Under the pieces are notes generated by a model. It was not told the origin of the DNA and did not search any database. It saw only the letters and a program-made list of their open reading frames with translations. Source: Chitinophagales bacterium (GTDB taxonomy: Bacteria > Bacteroidota > Bacteroidia > Chitinophagales > Chitinophagaceae). From it: a stretch of 43,505 nt of DNA. Position 1 is the first letter of the stretch. The number at the start of each line of letters is the position of its first letter. A program made the translations under genes and the position numbers. Shown piece after piece: positions 1 through 7,576 of the stretch. The stretch spans positions 1-43,505 of the forward strand of contig JAATGQ010000214.1 in assembly GCA_015654595.1 (NCBI GenBank), given 5' to 3'.

Positions 1-1
1 C

Positions 2-172
2 CTGCTGCTGGAGGCGGGAGAAGAAGGTGGGTTTGAAAACCTCGTCTGGCACAAGATCCATCTCCGCAGCGGGATCTATCTTTTCAAAGGCGCACTGACG
101 AATTTCCATCTCAGCCAGCGCTTCGACCTGAAGTATACTGATCTGAATCTGCTGATCGCAAGTCAGCGCTAA
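2..172 (+). CDS. C-terminal end of an unidentified protein, possibly alanine dehydrogenase (partial)
   Basis: An open frame enters from the left edge and ends in TAA at 170-172, giving 56 visible residues. The tail reads as a soluble enzyme end with the stretches RSGIYLFKGALTN and KYTDLNLLIASQR. From memory these resemble the C-terminus of Bacteroidota alanine dehydrogenases, which end in a similar 'GVY..KG.LTN...DLNLL' pattern, but the NAD-binding and catalytic parts lie outside the window, so the name is only a suggestion. It converges on the minus-strand ABC ATPase that ends at 247; the 74 nt between them hold no clear hairpin plus T-run terminator. Confidence 0.45.
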   Translation: MLLEAGEEGGFENLVWHKIHLRSGIYLFKGALTNFHLSQRFDLKYTDLNLLIASQR

Positions 173-246
173 CACGCCGCCCCCGCGAACCTTCAGCCAA
201 AAGTGTCGCCGCCGGCACGGCTTACCCCAGCCTGCGTGAACGAGAC

Positions 247-927
247 TTATTTATAATCTAAAATGTTGATGCTTTCTTCGCAGAAATCATATTCCTGCAA
301 ATCATTGGAGCTTACGATAACCGTACGGTCTTTCGCATACTGCCCCATCAGTCGACGATAGAGAGCAATACCGTCGACGTCGAGGTTGGTACAGGGCTCG
401 TCAAGGAGGATCGTTGAAGTATTTGAAAAAAGCGCCTGCGCAAGGCGAACGCGCTGCTTCATTCCCGAGGAATAAAATCGGATCTGCCTGTTGGCGGCAG
501 CAGCCAGCCCGACCTGGTCGATCACATCGGAAACAGACAAACCGGTTAGCAGGGGTTTAAAAGAAGCGTGAAAACGCAGGAACTCGCTTACGGTCATCTC
601 TTCGATCACGTCGAGATAGGGAGCCGCCAGCGATAAATGCTGGTAAGCCTGGTCGGAGGGGATTGGGAAATCGGGAGGGACAGCTTGAATGGCCGCGCCC
701 GGGTCCGATGCTGGCAAAACGGCAGCAGACAGAGGCGCAGCCGCATAGCCGATCGATCCTTCGCTGATGGCGATGGCGCCGGCGATACTTTGCAGCAAAG
801 TGGATTTGCCCGAGCCATTGGGGCCGGTTATAGCATAGCTATGTCCTGGGAGAAATTGATAGCTGAGACGACGAAAGATCCAGTCGCGGTTGAAGCGTTT
901 GCCGGCATTAGTCAGCCAGATCTTCAT
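247..927 (-). CDS. ABC transporter ATP-binding protein
   Basis: A 226-residue stand-alone ABC ATPase that would power an exporter or importer whose membrane subunit is not in the window. Walker A is GPNGSGKST (residues 35-43), the signature loop is YSSGMKQR (152-159) and Walker B is ILLDEP (173-178) followed by CTNLD. Its start overlaps the end of lpxA by 20 nt, so it is the last gene of the lpxC-fabZ / lpxA run, and translational coupling is likely. Residues about 61-88 form an Ala/Pro/Ser-rich insert just before the Q-loop region (QHLSLAAPYL), longer than in typical short ATPases of this kind. The substrate is unknown. A link to lipid A or cell-envelope export is suggested only by position. 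Confidence 0.85.
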   Translation of the reverse strand: MKIWLTNAGKRFNRDWIFRRLSYQFLPGHSYAITGPNGSGKSTLLQSIAGAIAISEGSIGYAAAPLSAAVLPASDPGAAIQAVPPDFPIPSDQAYQHLSLAAPYLDVIEEMTVSEFLRFHASFKPLLTGLSVSDVIDQVGLAAAANRQIRFYSSGMKQRVRLAQALFSNTSTILLDEPCTNLDVDGIALYRRLMGQYAKDRTVIVSSNDLQEYDFCEESINILDYK

Positions 928-1753
928 CGAACGAGCTTTTGCTGTAGCGTTTTATGATCCCACGGCCGCTATCCCGGATGAAGGCAACGATCTCGTCGCG
1001 TTCGTCGCTGGCAGGAAATTCTTCTTCCAGGTATTCCAGTGCCTGGCTGGTATTCATGCCTTTGTTGTAGATGACGCGATAGATATCCAGGATATGATTG
1101 ATCTTATCGATGGTAAACCCACGACGTTTAAGACCAACCGAATTAACGCCGGAATAGCTGAGAGGCATCCGGGCCGCTTTTATATAAGGGGGAATATCTT
1201 TTCCGACCAGGGAGCCGCCCCCAAGGAAAACGTGTGAACCGACCCGTACAAACTGGTGGATAGCGCACATACCGCCCAGGATAACCCAGTCGCCAAGAGT
1301 TACGTGACCTGCCACCTGGGAGTTGTTGCTCAGGATACAGTTATCGCCGATAATACAGTCGTGGGCGATATGGCTGTAGGCCAGGATCATACAGTTGCGG
1401 CCGACCTTGGTTGTCCAGCGGTCGCGGGTACCGCGGTGGACAGTGACGAATTCACGGATGGTGGTATTATCGCCTATCTGAACAGTAGTATCTTCACCGG
1501 CAAACTTAAGATCCTGGGGATCAGCGGAAATAACAGCTCCAGGGAAAATTTTGCAATTTTTGCCAATCCTGGCGCCGGGCATAATGGTCACATTACTGCC
1601 GATCCAGCTTCCCGCCCCGATGTGCACATTATCATGGATCATCGTAAAAGGATCCACTCTTACATCGGAGGCGAGCACGGCATTGGGGTGGATAGATGTG
1701 AGGGAATGGACCATCCTTTTATCAATTGATTGATTTTCAGTTTCTTGAATCAT
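908..1753 (-). CDS. lpxA: UDP-N-acetylglucosamine O-acyltransferase (LpxA)
   Basis: LpxA carries out the first step of lipid A synthesis: transfer of a 3-hydroxyacyl chain from acyl carrier protein to UDP-GlcNAc in the cytoplasm. The protein shows the hexapeptide-repeat beta-helix pattern (IGAGSWIGSNVTIMPGARIG and so on), the LpxA segment TVHRGT, the HIAHDCIIGDNC region holding the catalytic histidine, and the C-terminal helices. I place the start at 1753 (MIQETENQ, 281 aa) because AAGGAAG lies 8 nt upstream at 1762-1768. The frame stays open to 1843, but that extension has no ribosome site. An internal ATG at 1714 (MVHSLTSIHPNA) matches the usual LpxA start and is the alternative. It lies 121 nt downstream of lpxC-fabZ. 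Confidence 0.95.
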   Translation of the reverse strand: MIQETENQSIDKRMVHSLTSIHPNAVLASDVRVDPFTMIHDNVHIGAGSWIGSNVTIMPGARIGKNCKIFPGAVISADPQDLKFAGEDTTVQIGDNTTIREFVTVHRGTRDRWTTKVGRNCMILAYSHIAHDCIIGDNCILSNNSQVAGHVTLGDWVILGGMCAIHQFVRVGSHVFLGGGSLVGKDIPPYIKAARMPLSYSGVNSVGLKRRGFTIDKINHILDIYRVIYNKGMNTSQALEYLEEEFPASDERDEIVAFIRDSGRGIIKRYSKSSFDEDLAD

Positions 1754-1761
1754 TATATCGG

Positions 1762-1768
1762 CTTCCTT
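1762..1768 (-). promoter_or_regulatory. Shine-Dalgarno-like site that decides the lpxA start
   Basis: On the minus strand AAGGAAG stands 8 nt before the ATG at 1753. The other in-frame ATGs have either no such site (1789) or one that directly abuts the codon (1714). This favours a product with about 13 extra residues before the conserved LpxA start. Confidence 0.5.
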
Positions 1769-1874
1769 GGCTATTGCTGTTTTCTTCATAAAAAATGCTG
1801 AGATACCCCCAGCACCTCGCAAAAATAAACTTATTTGGGGCAAATAGCCTAAATAAACTTGTCTTTACGACCGC

Positions 1875-3281
1875 TTAACTTCTCTTAACAAGTTGAGCCA
1901 TCAGGTCTGCCTCGGTAGCAATCTTATTTCCTACATAAACCGTTCCACGCATTTCGCAGATGCCGCGGCGGATCGGGTTGAGCAATTCCATCTTGAGGAT
2001 CATGGTATCGCCAGGCACTACTTTCTGCTTGAACTTACAGTTGTCGATCTTCAGGAAGTAGGTATCGTATTCTCCGGGAGGCATGGCATTGATACAGAGG
2101 ATACCGCCGGTCTGAGCCAGGGCTTCTACCTGTAATACGCCAGGCATAACGGGATTCCCCGGGAAATGGCCGGTAAAGAAGGGTTCGTTGAAGGTAACAT
2201 TCTTGATCCCTACGATATGCTTATCGGTCAGCTCGATGATCTTGTCCACCAGCAGGAACGGGTAGCGGTGGGGCAAAGTCTTTTCGATCTGCTGGCTGTT
2301 GAAAACGGGCGCCTGGTTGGGATCGTAGATGGGCGTATTCTTGAGATGCTTGTTCTTCTTTATATACTGCTTGATCAGTTTGGCAAACTCTACATTGGAA
2401 GAATGGCCGGGACGGCTGGCGATGATATGTCCTTTGATCGGGAAACCGATCAGCGCGAGATCTCCGATGACATCCAGCAGCTTGTGGCGTGCAGGCTCAT
2501 TGGGGAAACGAAGCTCGAGGTTGTTGAGATAGCCGCCGCTTTTCACCTCGATATTTTCCTTGTTGAAGGCTTTTGCGAGGCGAGCCGAAGCTTCGGCAGT
2601 AATCGGCTTATCGACGATGACGATAGCGTTATTGATGTCGCCGCCCTTGACCAGGTTGTGCTGAAGCAGCATTTCCAGCTCGTGCAGGAAAACAAAGGTC
2701 CGGCAGGGTGCAATCTCAGCCTTGAAGTCACGCATAGTTTTCAGGCCGGCGTGCTGTGTGCCGAGGACGGGACTGTTGAAGTCGATCAGCGTCGTCACCT
2801 TGTATTCGATAGCAGGCATCACGACCATTTCCACTCTCTTCTTTTCGTCGTAATGGGTGATATTCGTATCGATGGTATACCAGACTTTTGCGGCGTCTTG
2901 TTCGACCAGGCCCGCCTCTTCGATGATCTCTACAAAAGGTTCGGAGCTGCCGTCGACGATCGGAATTTCGGGGCCGTTGATCTCGATCAGACAGTTGTCG
3001 ACACCCATCCCAACCAGTGCAGCCAGGATATGTTCGACGGTGCTGATCTTCGTGCCGTTGTCTTCAAGCGTAGTGCCGCGGGACGTATCCGTGACAAGAT
3101 CACAATCGGCCTTGATAATAGGCTGACCTGGCAGATCGACACGTTGAAACTGAAAGCCAAATCCGGCGTTAGCGGGTTTCAGCGTCATATCCACTTTGAT
3201 ACCGGAGTGCAGTCCGGTACCGGAAATACTGGTGACAGAAGCTAAGGTGTGTTGTTTGTCAGGATTGAAATTTGCGTCCAT
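1875..3281 (-). CDS. lpxC-fabZ: Bifunctional UDP-3-O-acyl-N-acetylglucosamine deacetylase / 3-hydroxyacyl-ACP dehydratase (LpxC-FabZ fusion)
   Basis: The protein has 468 residues and two enzymes. Residues about 10-305 are LpxC, the zinc deacetylase that commits UDP-acyl-GlcNAc to lipid A: it shows SGTGLHSG near the start, the metal-site region [15 protein letters not shown], and [14 protein letters not shown] with the His/Asp ligands. Residues about 325-468 are FabZ, which dehydrates 3-hydroxyacyl-[14 protein letters not shown] and the active-site helix [19 protein letters not shown] with its His and Glu. The fusion is a known hallmark of Bacteroidota and brings together two enzymes that compete for 3-hydroxyacyl-ACP flux. 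The ATG at 3281 is supported by homology. lpxD, often next door, is not in this window. A -7-like TATCTTTG lies upstream at 3319-3326. Confidence 0.97.
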   Translation of the reverse strand: MDANFNPDKQHTLASVTSISGTGLHSGIKVDMTLKPANAGFGFQFQRVDLPGQPIIKADCDLVTDTSRGTTLEDNGTKISTVEHILAALVGMGVDNCLIEINGPEIPIVDGSSEPFVEIIEEAGLVEQDAAKVWYTIDTNITHYDEKKRVEMVVMPAIEYKVTTLIDFNSPVLGTQHAGLKTMRDFKAEIAPCRTFVFLHELEMLLQHNLVKGGDINNAIVIVDKPITAEASARLAKAFNKENIEVKSGGYLNNLELRFPNEPARHKLLDVIGDLALIGFPIKGHIIASRPGHSSNVEFAKLIKQYIKKNKHLKNTPIYDPNQAPVFNSQQIEKTLPHRYPFLLVDKIIELTDKHIVGIKNVTFNEPFFTGHFPGNPVMPGVLQVEALAQTGGILCINAMPPGEYDTYFLKIDNCKFKQKVVPGDTMILKMELLNPIRRGICEMRGTVYVGNKIATEADLMAQLVKRS

Positions 3282-3318
3282 GCGTTAATCTTATTCGTAC
3301 AATCAATGGTAAGGCCGA

Positions 3319-3326
3319 CAAAGATA
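3319..3326 (-). promoter_or_regulatory. Candidate -7 promoter element for lpxC-fabZ
   Basis: TATCTTTG on the minus strand is a full match to the Bacteroidota TAnnTTTG consensus. It lies 38 nt upstream of the lpxC-fabZ ATG, in the 58-nt gap after the GroES-like gene, predicting a leader of roughly 30 nt. I saw no convincing -33 TTG at the usual spacing. Confidence 0.4.
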
Positions 3327-3339
3327 GGGGAATCATCGG

Positions 3340-3711
3340 TTAAATCTCTTCTTCCCGCTCGAGCATCAAAATAGCGCTTTGCGGTACGATAAAGTATTTA
3401 TCTCCCTCATAGAGCACTTCGGTAGCGCCGCTAAGCAGAAAAATAGCGATATCGCCTTCCCTGGCCTGCAGCGGAATATATTTGACCTGGTCGTCCTGGT
3501 TCTTCCAGGGTTCATCGTCTACAGGCATGGGGATTGCATATCCTGGACCGGTCTTGATCACTGTTCCTTGTTGTACTTTTTCCTTTTCCTGAACGCCGGG
3601 GGGCAGATAAAGACCTGATTCCGTGCGCTCATTATGTGATGAAGGCCGGATCAATACCCGATCGCCAATCACCACCAGTTTCTTAAATTTAATATCTGAA
3701 GTCAGGTGCAT
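3340..3711 (-). CDS. GroES-family (Cpn10-like) protein
   Basis: The predicted product has 123 residues and a Cpn10 fold pattern: VVIGDRVLIRP at the start, SGLYLPPG at the position of the GroES mobile loop, GTVIKTGPGY, EGDIAIF and the closing YFIVPQSAIL. It is longer than canonical GroES (about 95 aa) because of an extra segment after GPGY that carries an acidic/Trp stretch (PVDDEPWKNQDDQ). No groEL is adjacent. It is probably a GroES paralogue or a co-chaperone-like protein rather than the main GroES; whether it docks on GroEL is unknown. I chose the ATG at 3711, because the frame continues to 3780 only through non-conserved sequence. TAATTTTG stands 5 nt before this ATG. Confidence 0.8.
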   Translation of the reverse strand: MHLTSDIKFKKLVVIGDRVLIRPSSHNERTESGLYLPPGVQEKEKVQQGTVIKTGPGYAIPMPVDDEPWKNQDDQVKYIPLQAREGDIAIFLLSGATEVLYEGDKYFIVPQSAILMLEREEEI

Positions 3712-3716
3712 GGGCG

Positions 3717-3724
3717 CAAAATTA
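3717..3724 (-). promoter_or_regulatory. Candidate -7 element directly before the GroES-like start
   Basis: TAATTTTG matches TAnnTTTG and ends 5 nt before the ATG at 3711. If used, transcription would start at or next to the start codon, giving a leaderless message. No clear -33 element was seen. Confidence 0.3.
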
Positions 3725-3818
3725 GGGTGCTTTAACAAAATATTGCCCGAAGCGCGTCGACAATGTGAATATTGCGCCAAAAAATCAGTTTCTTGTAGCG
3801 TTTTTTAGCGGAATTCAA

Positions 3819-3826
3819 TTTATTTG
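3819..3826 (+). promoter_or_regulatory. Candidate -7 element for the response regulator gene
   Basis: TTTATTTG matches 7 of 8 positions of TAnnTTTG and lies 18 nt before the ATG at 3845. A TTG lies 23 nt further upstream within TTCTTGTAGC. The pairing is plausible but not strong. Confidence 0.3.
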
Positions 3827-3844
3827 TACAATAAATCATCAATC

Positions 3845-4549
3845 ATGGAAGCAAAAAAGCCCAAAATATTATTGTGTGAAGATGACCCAAATCTTGGAAT
3901 GGTATTGAAAAACTACCTTGAGCTGAGTGATTTTGACGTTACGCTGGAAAGAGATGGCCGGCTGGGCCTGGCGGCATTTCAGCGCGAGCGGTTCGATCTC
4001 TGTCTTTTAGACATCATGATGCCGCACATGGATGGGTTCACGCTGGCCGAAGAGATCCGTGACGTGGACCCGGATATTCCTTTATTCTTTTTGAGTGCCA
4101 AAACGATGAAGGAAGATATCATCCAGGGCTACAAGCTGGGCGCCGACGACTATATCACAAAGCCGTTTGACAGCGAGGTCCTCTTACTGAAGATAAAGGC
4201 GATCCTGAAGAGAAATGACGACCTGAACAAGGAGTCTGACAACAAGGAATTCGATCTGGGTTCTTATCACTTCAACCCCAAGCTTCGTGAATTGAGCCAC
4301 AAGGGGCAAACGCAGACCCTGTCGCCCAAGGAAAACGAGCTGTTGAAGATGCTTGCCGAGCACATGAATGATCTGCTGCCCCGTGAGCAGGCACTGAAGA
4401 AGATCTGGGGCAGCGACACGTATTTCAATGGACGCAGTATGGACGTATACATTGCCAAGCTGCGCAAATATCTGAAAGACGACAGCAACATCGAGATCGT
4501 GAACATCCATGGAAATGGGTTCCGACTGGTGGTGCCGGTCAACGCATAA
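3845..4549 (+). CDS. OmpR/PhoB-family response regulator
   Basis: A 234-residue transcription factor activated by phosphorylation. The receiver domain (about 6-122) has the acidic pair at 13-14, the phospho-acceptor Asp56 in LCLLDIMMP, and the conserved Lys in YITKPFDS. The C-terminal winged helix (about 135-232) shows LSPKENELLKML, the recognition-helix region and the closing wing HGNGFRLVV. No histidine kinase gene is nearby, so it is an orphan here. It resembles the RprY-type regulators of Bacteroidota, though I cannot assign an ortholog. The start is the ATG at 3845; the frame extends upstream only to a TTG at 3824, before which no ribosome site is seen. Confidence 0.92.
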   Translation: MEAKKPKILLCEDDPNLGMVLKNYLELSDFDVTLERDGRLGLAAFQRERFDLCLLDIMMPHMDGFTLAEEIRDVDPDIPLFFLSAKTMKEDIIQGYKLGADDYITKPFDSEVLLLKIKAILKRNDDLNKESDNKEFDLGSYHFNPKLRELSHKGQTQTLSPKENELLKMLAEHMNDLLPREQALKKIWGSDTYFNGRSMDVYIAKLRKYLKDDSNIEIVNIHGNGFRLVVPVNA

Positions 4550-4703
4550 ACAAACGCGGACGCGATCCGTCGGAGCCGGCTCGCGCCAGGATCGGCGAAG
4601 GAGCAGCAATGCAGGTCTGTAGTTCGGGATCGAAATCGCCGGCAGACGCGTCAAAACGCATTGAGGCCTTGATCAGGCCGCCAACCCAACCGGGCACAGA
4701 GGC

Positions 4704-5735
4704 TTAGAACAGCAATTGTTCTCCTTCTCTGCCCGGTTTTTTCTTTCCCAGGTGTTCGTATGCTCTATGGGTGACTTCCCGGCCGCGGGGTGTACGCATA
4801 ATAAATCCTTCCTGGATCAGGAAAGGTTCGTAAACTTCTTCGAGCGTGCCGGTCTCTTCTCCTACCGCTGTAGCAATGGTCGTGATCCCGACTGGACCGC
4901 CCTTGAATTTTTCGATGATGGTGGCCAGGATACGGTTATCCATTTCATCGAGCCCGTTCTCGTCGACATTGAGGGCTCTGAGAGCATGTTGGGTGATGCC
5001 AAGATCGATGACGCCATTGCTCAATACCTGCGCAAAATCCCGGACCCTTCTCAACAGCCCGTTGGCGATACGGGGAGTGCCGCGGCTGCGGCGTGCAATC
5101 TCGCTGGCGGCATCGGAGGTGATCCTTGTCTGCAGGATGCCGGAAGAGCGCAGCACGATCTTTTGCAGGGTTTCTGCGTGGTAATATTCAAGCCGGGATT
5201 TGATACCAAAACGAGACAACAAGGGGGCTGTCAACAGACCACTCCGCGTTGTAGCACCCACCAGCGTGAAGGGCTGCAGGGAAAGCTGTATACTGCGGGC
5301 GCTGGGACCGCTATCGATCATGATGTCGATGCGATAGTCCTCCATGGCTGCATATAGGTATTCTTCCACGACAGTACTGAGCCGGTGGATCTCATCGATA
5401 AACAAAACGTCGTTGGCTTCCAGGTTGGTCAGTAAACCGGCCAGATCGCCAGGTTTTTCAATCACAGGTCCCGAAGTTTCCTTGATATTAACGCCCATTT
5501 CATTGGCAACGATCCGGGAAAGGGTTGTCTTTCCCAATCCGGGAGGACCATGAAAGAGGATGTGATCGAGAGCTTCGCCGCGCATTTTGGCGGCGCGGAT
5601 AAAGACCCGGAGGTTTTCGATCAGCTGTGGCTGCCCCGCAAACTCCTCGATAGCAGCTGGCCGGATATTGTTCTCAAACTCCTTTTCGGTAGCGCTCAGG
5701 GCATTCTTGTCGTTGTTGAGGTTGAGATTGGCCAT
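4704..5735 (-). CDS. ruvB: Holliday junction branch migration helicase RuvB
   Basis: RuvB is the hexameric AAA+ motor that drives RuvA-bound Holliday junctions. The 343-residue protein has Walker [10 protein letters not shown] (about 65-73), Walker B FIDEIHRL, the sensor-type segment [10 protein letters not shown], and the C-terminal winged helix ending in [16 protein letters not shown]. Length is normal for the family. Its partner ruvC is in the same window (35849-36454) but far away, and ruvA is not seen. The gene is convergent with the response regulator and divergent from the thioredoxin-like gene. A TATCTTTG promoter-like element stands only 4 nt before the ATG, suggesting a leaderless transcript. 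Confidence 0.97.
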   Translation of the reverse strand: MANLNLNNDKNALSATEKEFENNIRPAAIEEFAGQPQLIENLRVFIRAAKMRGEALDHILFHGPPGLGKTTLSRIVANEMGVNIKETSGPVIEKPGDLAGLLTNLEANDVLFIDEIHRLSTVVEEYLYAAMEDYRIDIMIDSGPSARSIQLSLQPFTLVGATTRSGLLTAPLLSRFGIKSRLEYYHAETLQKIVLRSSGILQTRITSDAASEIARRSRGTPRIANGLLRRVRDFAQVLSNGVIDLGITQHALRALNVDENGLDEMDNRILATIIEKFKGGPVGITTIATAVGEETGTLEEVYEPFLIQEGFIMRTPRGREVTHRAYEHLGKKKPGREGEQLLF

Positions 5736-5739
5736 AGGG

Positions 5740-5747
5740 CAAAGATA
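5740..5747 (-). promoter_or_regulatory. Candidate -7 element immediately before ruvB
   Basis: TATCTTTG is a full TAnnTTTG match. Only CCCT separates it from the ruvB ATG at 5735, so initiation from it would yield a transcript starting at about the start codon. No -33 TTG was found at 19-21 nt spacing. Confidence 0.35.
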
Positions 5748-5854
5748 TTAAACTGCCGGCAAACTGTCCGGCCTGCGACGGGAATTCCGGCTGTGAATCG
5801 CGAACTTTATAGCCCAGACAGACGACGAGTACGCCTGCCGAAAAACGAAAGAAT

Positions 5855-6478
5855 ATGGAAAGTCCTAAAACCGTTAGAGTGGTCGAGCCTATGTGGATGG
5901 ATAAAGCACTTAGCTATCCGGCCTACCTGCAGCTGATAGAAAGCCTTCTGGCGGAAGGCAAGACAACAGGACCCAATCAATCCGAAGCCTTTATTCATTA
6001 TACGCAGCTCAACTCGCAGCGTATGCACCGGGTGGAAAAGACGGTACAGCTGTTACCCGAAGCCCGGGAGAAGATCCTGGCTATCGACCAGCCGCAGACC
6101 TGGCTGATCCTGACAGAGGGCTGGTGCGGCGATGCGTCCCAGATCCTGCCCGTGGTAAGAGCGCTGGCGGACCTGAACCCGAAGATCGCGCTGAAAGTGC
6201 TGTTGCGGGATGAAAACCTGGAACTGATGGATCGCTATCTTACCAACGGCACAAGCCGCAGTATCCCCAAGATCATAGGCGTCGACCCTGCAACCGGAAA
6301 GGAACTCTTTAACTGGGGCCCCCGCCCGACGGCACTTCAGGAAATGTTCGAGGGCATGCGAAGCGAGGGCCTCGCCTTCGATGTGATGAAGGAAGAACTC
6401 CAGCGCTGGTACAACAAGGACAAGGGTGTCGCCATCCAGAAAGAGTTGGTAGCGCTGACTTATAATCACCCCATCTGA
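5855..6478 (+). CDS. Thioredoxin-fold family protein (Thioredoxin_9 type)
   Basis: A 207-residue cytoplasmic protein without a signal peptide. The thioredoxin-like core begins near residue 80 (TWLILTEGWCGDASQ) and ends with the cis-Pro region SRSIPKII. The usual CxxC site reads W-C-G-D-A, so only Cys91 is present and a classical dithiol exchange is not possible. This matches the Thioredoxin_9 family, common in Bacteroidota, whose role is unclear. Residues 1-75 form a helical N-terminal extension. It is divergent from ruvB and convergent with the egt operon, whose terminator lies just after its stop. Confidence 0.75.
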   Translation: MESPKTVRVVEPMWMDKALSYPAYLQLIESLLAEGKTTGPNQSEAFIHYTQLNSQRMHRVEKTVQLLPEAREKILAIDQPQTWLILTEGWCGDASQILPVVRALADLNPKIALKVLLRDENLELMDRYLTNGTSRSIPKIIGVDPATGKELFNWGPRPTALQEMFEGMRSEGLAFDVMKEELQRWYNKDKGVAIQKELVALTYNHPI

Positions 6479-6479
6479 T

Positions 6480-6520
6480 AAAAAAACTGGCGCAGCCGGA
6501 TAAAGGTTTCCGCTGCGCCA
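6480..6520 (-). terminator. Rho-independent terminator of the egt operon
   Basis: On the minus strand a GC-rich stem (TGGCGCAGCGG with GGCTGCGCCA, about 11 bp with one bulged base, 10-nt loop) is followed by AGTTTTTTT. It starts 17 nt after the egtD stop. On the plus strand the same hairpin follows the thioredoxin-like gene but has only a weak T-run (TATCTT), so it mainly serves the minus strand. Confidence 0.8.
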
Positions 6521-6536
6521 TATCTTATCCTGGCGA

Positions 6537-7517
6537 TTAAGGCATACGCTGCCACAACACGTCAGCAAACCATTTCTTGGAATCCAGGAAAGTATGAACG
6601 GGGGAGAATCCGGACTGGATGGCCATAAATTCTATTTCCGGCAGAGTATACTTCTGGGAGATCTCCATATAGATCGGCTCATTTTCTTCAAACCGGATCA
6701 CCCTGTCGGCTATATGTACTTCCTGGGCGATCCTGCTGATCAAATAACTTTTACATGCCCCTGTCAGAGGATCATAGACAGGATAATGTTCAAACTGATC
6801 CACATCAAAGTCGGCATCCAGTTCATTATTGATCCGCTTTAGCAAATTGAGATTAAACTCCCTCGTGAAACCCTGTCTGTCGTTGTAAGCGTCGAGGATC
6901 ATGCGGGGATGCTTTTTCAGATCGAAGCCGGTCAGCAGCAGATCTCCAGGCTGTAAATGTTCGTGCAGCTCGCGGCAGAATACGGTCGCCTGCTGGGGCG
7001 TCATATTGCCGATATTGGCGCCCATAAAAAGAACGATCTTCCGCTTTCCGGAGAAGGTGTTGACTTGCAGCAGCTGCTCCAGAAAGTCACCGTTCAATCC
7101 CTGCATACGTAAACCGGGAAGAGTGGAGGGAAGGCGGTCTTCCAGCCAGCCGATCACATTGGACGATATATCGATGGGATAATAAGTAAACCTGGCTTCA
7201 GTCTTCTGCAGCTCGCGCAGCAGGTACCAGGACTTTGTGGCATCGCCGGGACCCAGCTCTACCAGGTCAAAGCTGGAGTCATGTTCTGCGAACATGCGCG
7301 CCATTTTCGCCGACTGATGCTGCATGATCTCCATTTCGCAACGCGTGGGATAATATTCCGGGCAGGCCATGATCTGCTGGAAAAGCTTATCCCCTGTTTC
7401 GTCATAAAAATACTTGGAAGGTAAATGTTTGTTTTCTGCCTGCAGTCCATTGAGAATATCCTTGTAAAAAACGGAAGACCGCCGACCAGCCAGATATGGA
7501 GTGGAATAGGACAACAT
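6537..7517 (-). CDS. egtD: L-histidine N-alpha-methyltransferase (EgtD)
   Basis: EgtD converts histidine to its trimethylated betaine, hercynine, using three SAM, as the first committed step of ergothioneine synthesis. The 326-residue length fits the family. Visible marks are LPSKYFYDETGDKLFQQI near the N-terminus, the histidine-binding region YYPTR (residues 55-59), the SAM loop ELGPGDATKS (87-96), and a C-terminal segment YTLPEIEFMAIQSGF. It is the last gene of the operon, 59 nt after egtB, with AAAGG 7 nt before the ATG. The pairing with EgtB strongly supports ergothioneine or a related betaine thiol. No separate EgtC or EgtE gene is visible. Confidence 0.93.
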   Translation of the reverse strand: MLSYSTPYLAGRRSSVFYKDILNGLQAENKHLPSKYFYDETGDKLFQQIMACPEYYPTRCEMEIMQHQSAKMARMFAEHDSSFDLVELGPGDATKSWYLLRELQKTEARFTYYPIDISSNVIGWLEDRLPSTLPGLRMQGLNGDFLEQLLQVNTFSGKRKIVLFMGANIGNMTPQQATVFCRELHEHLQPGDLLLTGFDLKKHPRMILDAYNDRQGFTREFNLNLLKRINNELDADFDVDQFEHYPVYDPLTGACKSYLISRIAQEVHIADRVIRFEENEPIYMEISQKYTLPEIEFMAIQSGFSPVHTFLDSKKWFADVLWQRMP

Positions 7518-7576
7518 AGATAGACCTTTGGTTAGATGTTAAAAATTTTATTGGCAAACAACAGGGAGGGGTAAGT

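Noticed and set aside
2166..3245. Long open frame (359 codons) on the plus strand opposite lpxC-fabZ
   Set aside because: It mirrors the codon pattern of lpxC-fabZ, has no protein family motifs, and lacks a ribosome site; the minus-strand enzyme motifs are unmistakable.
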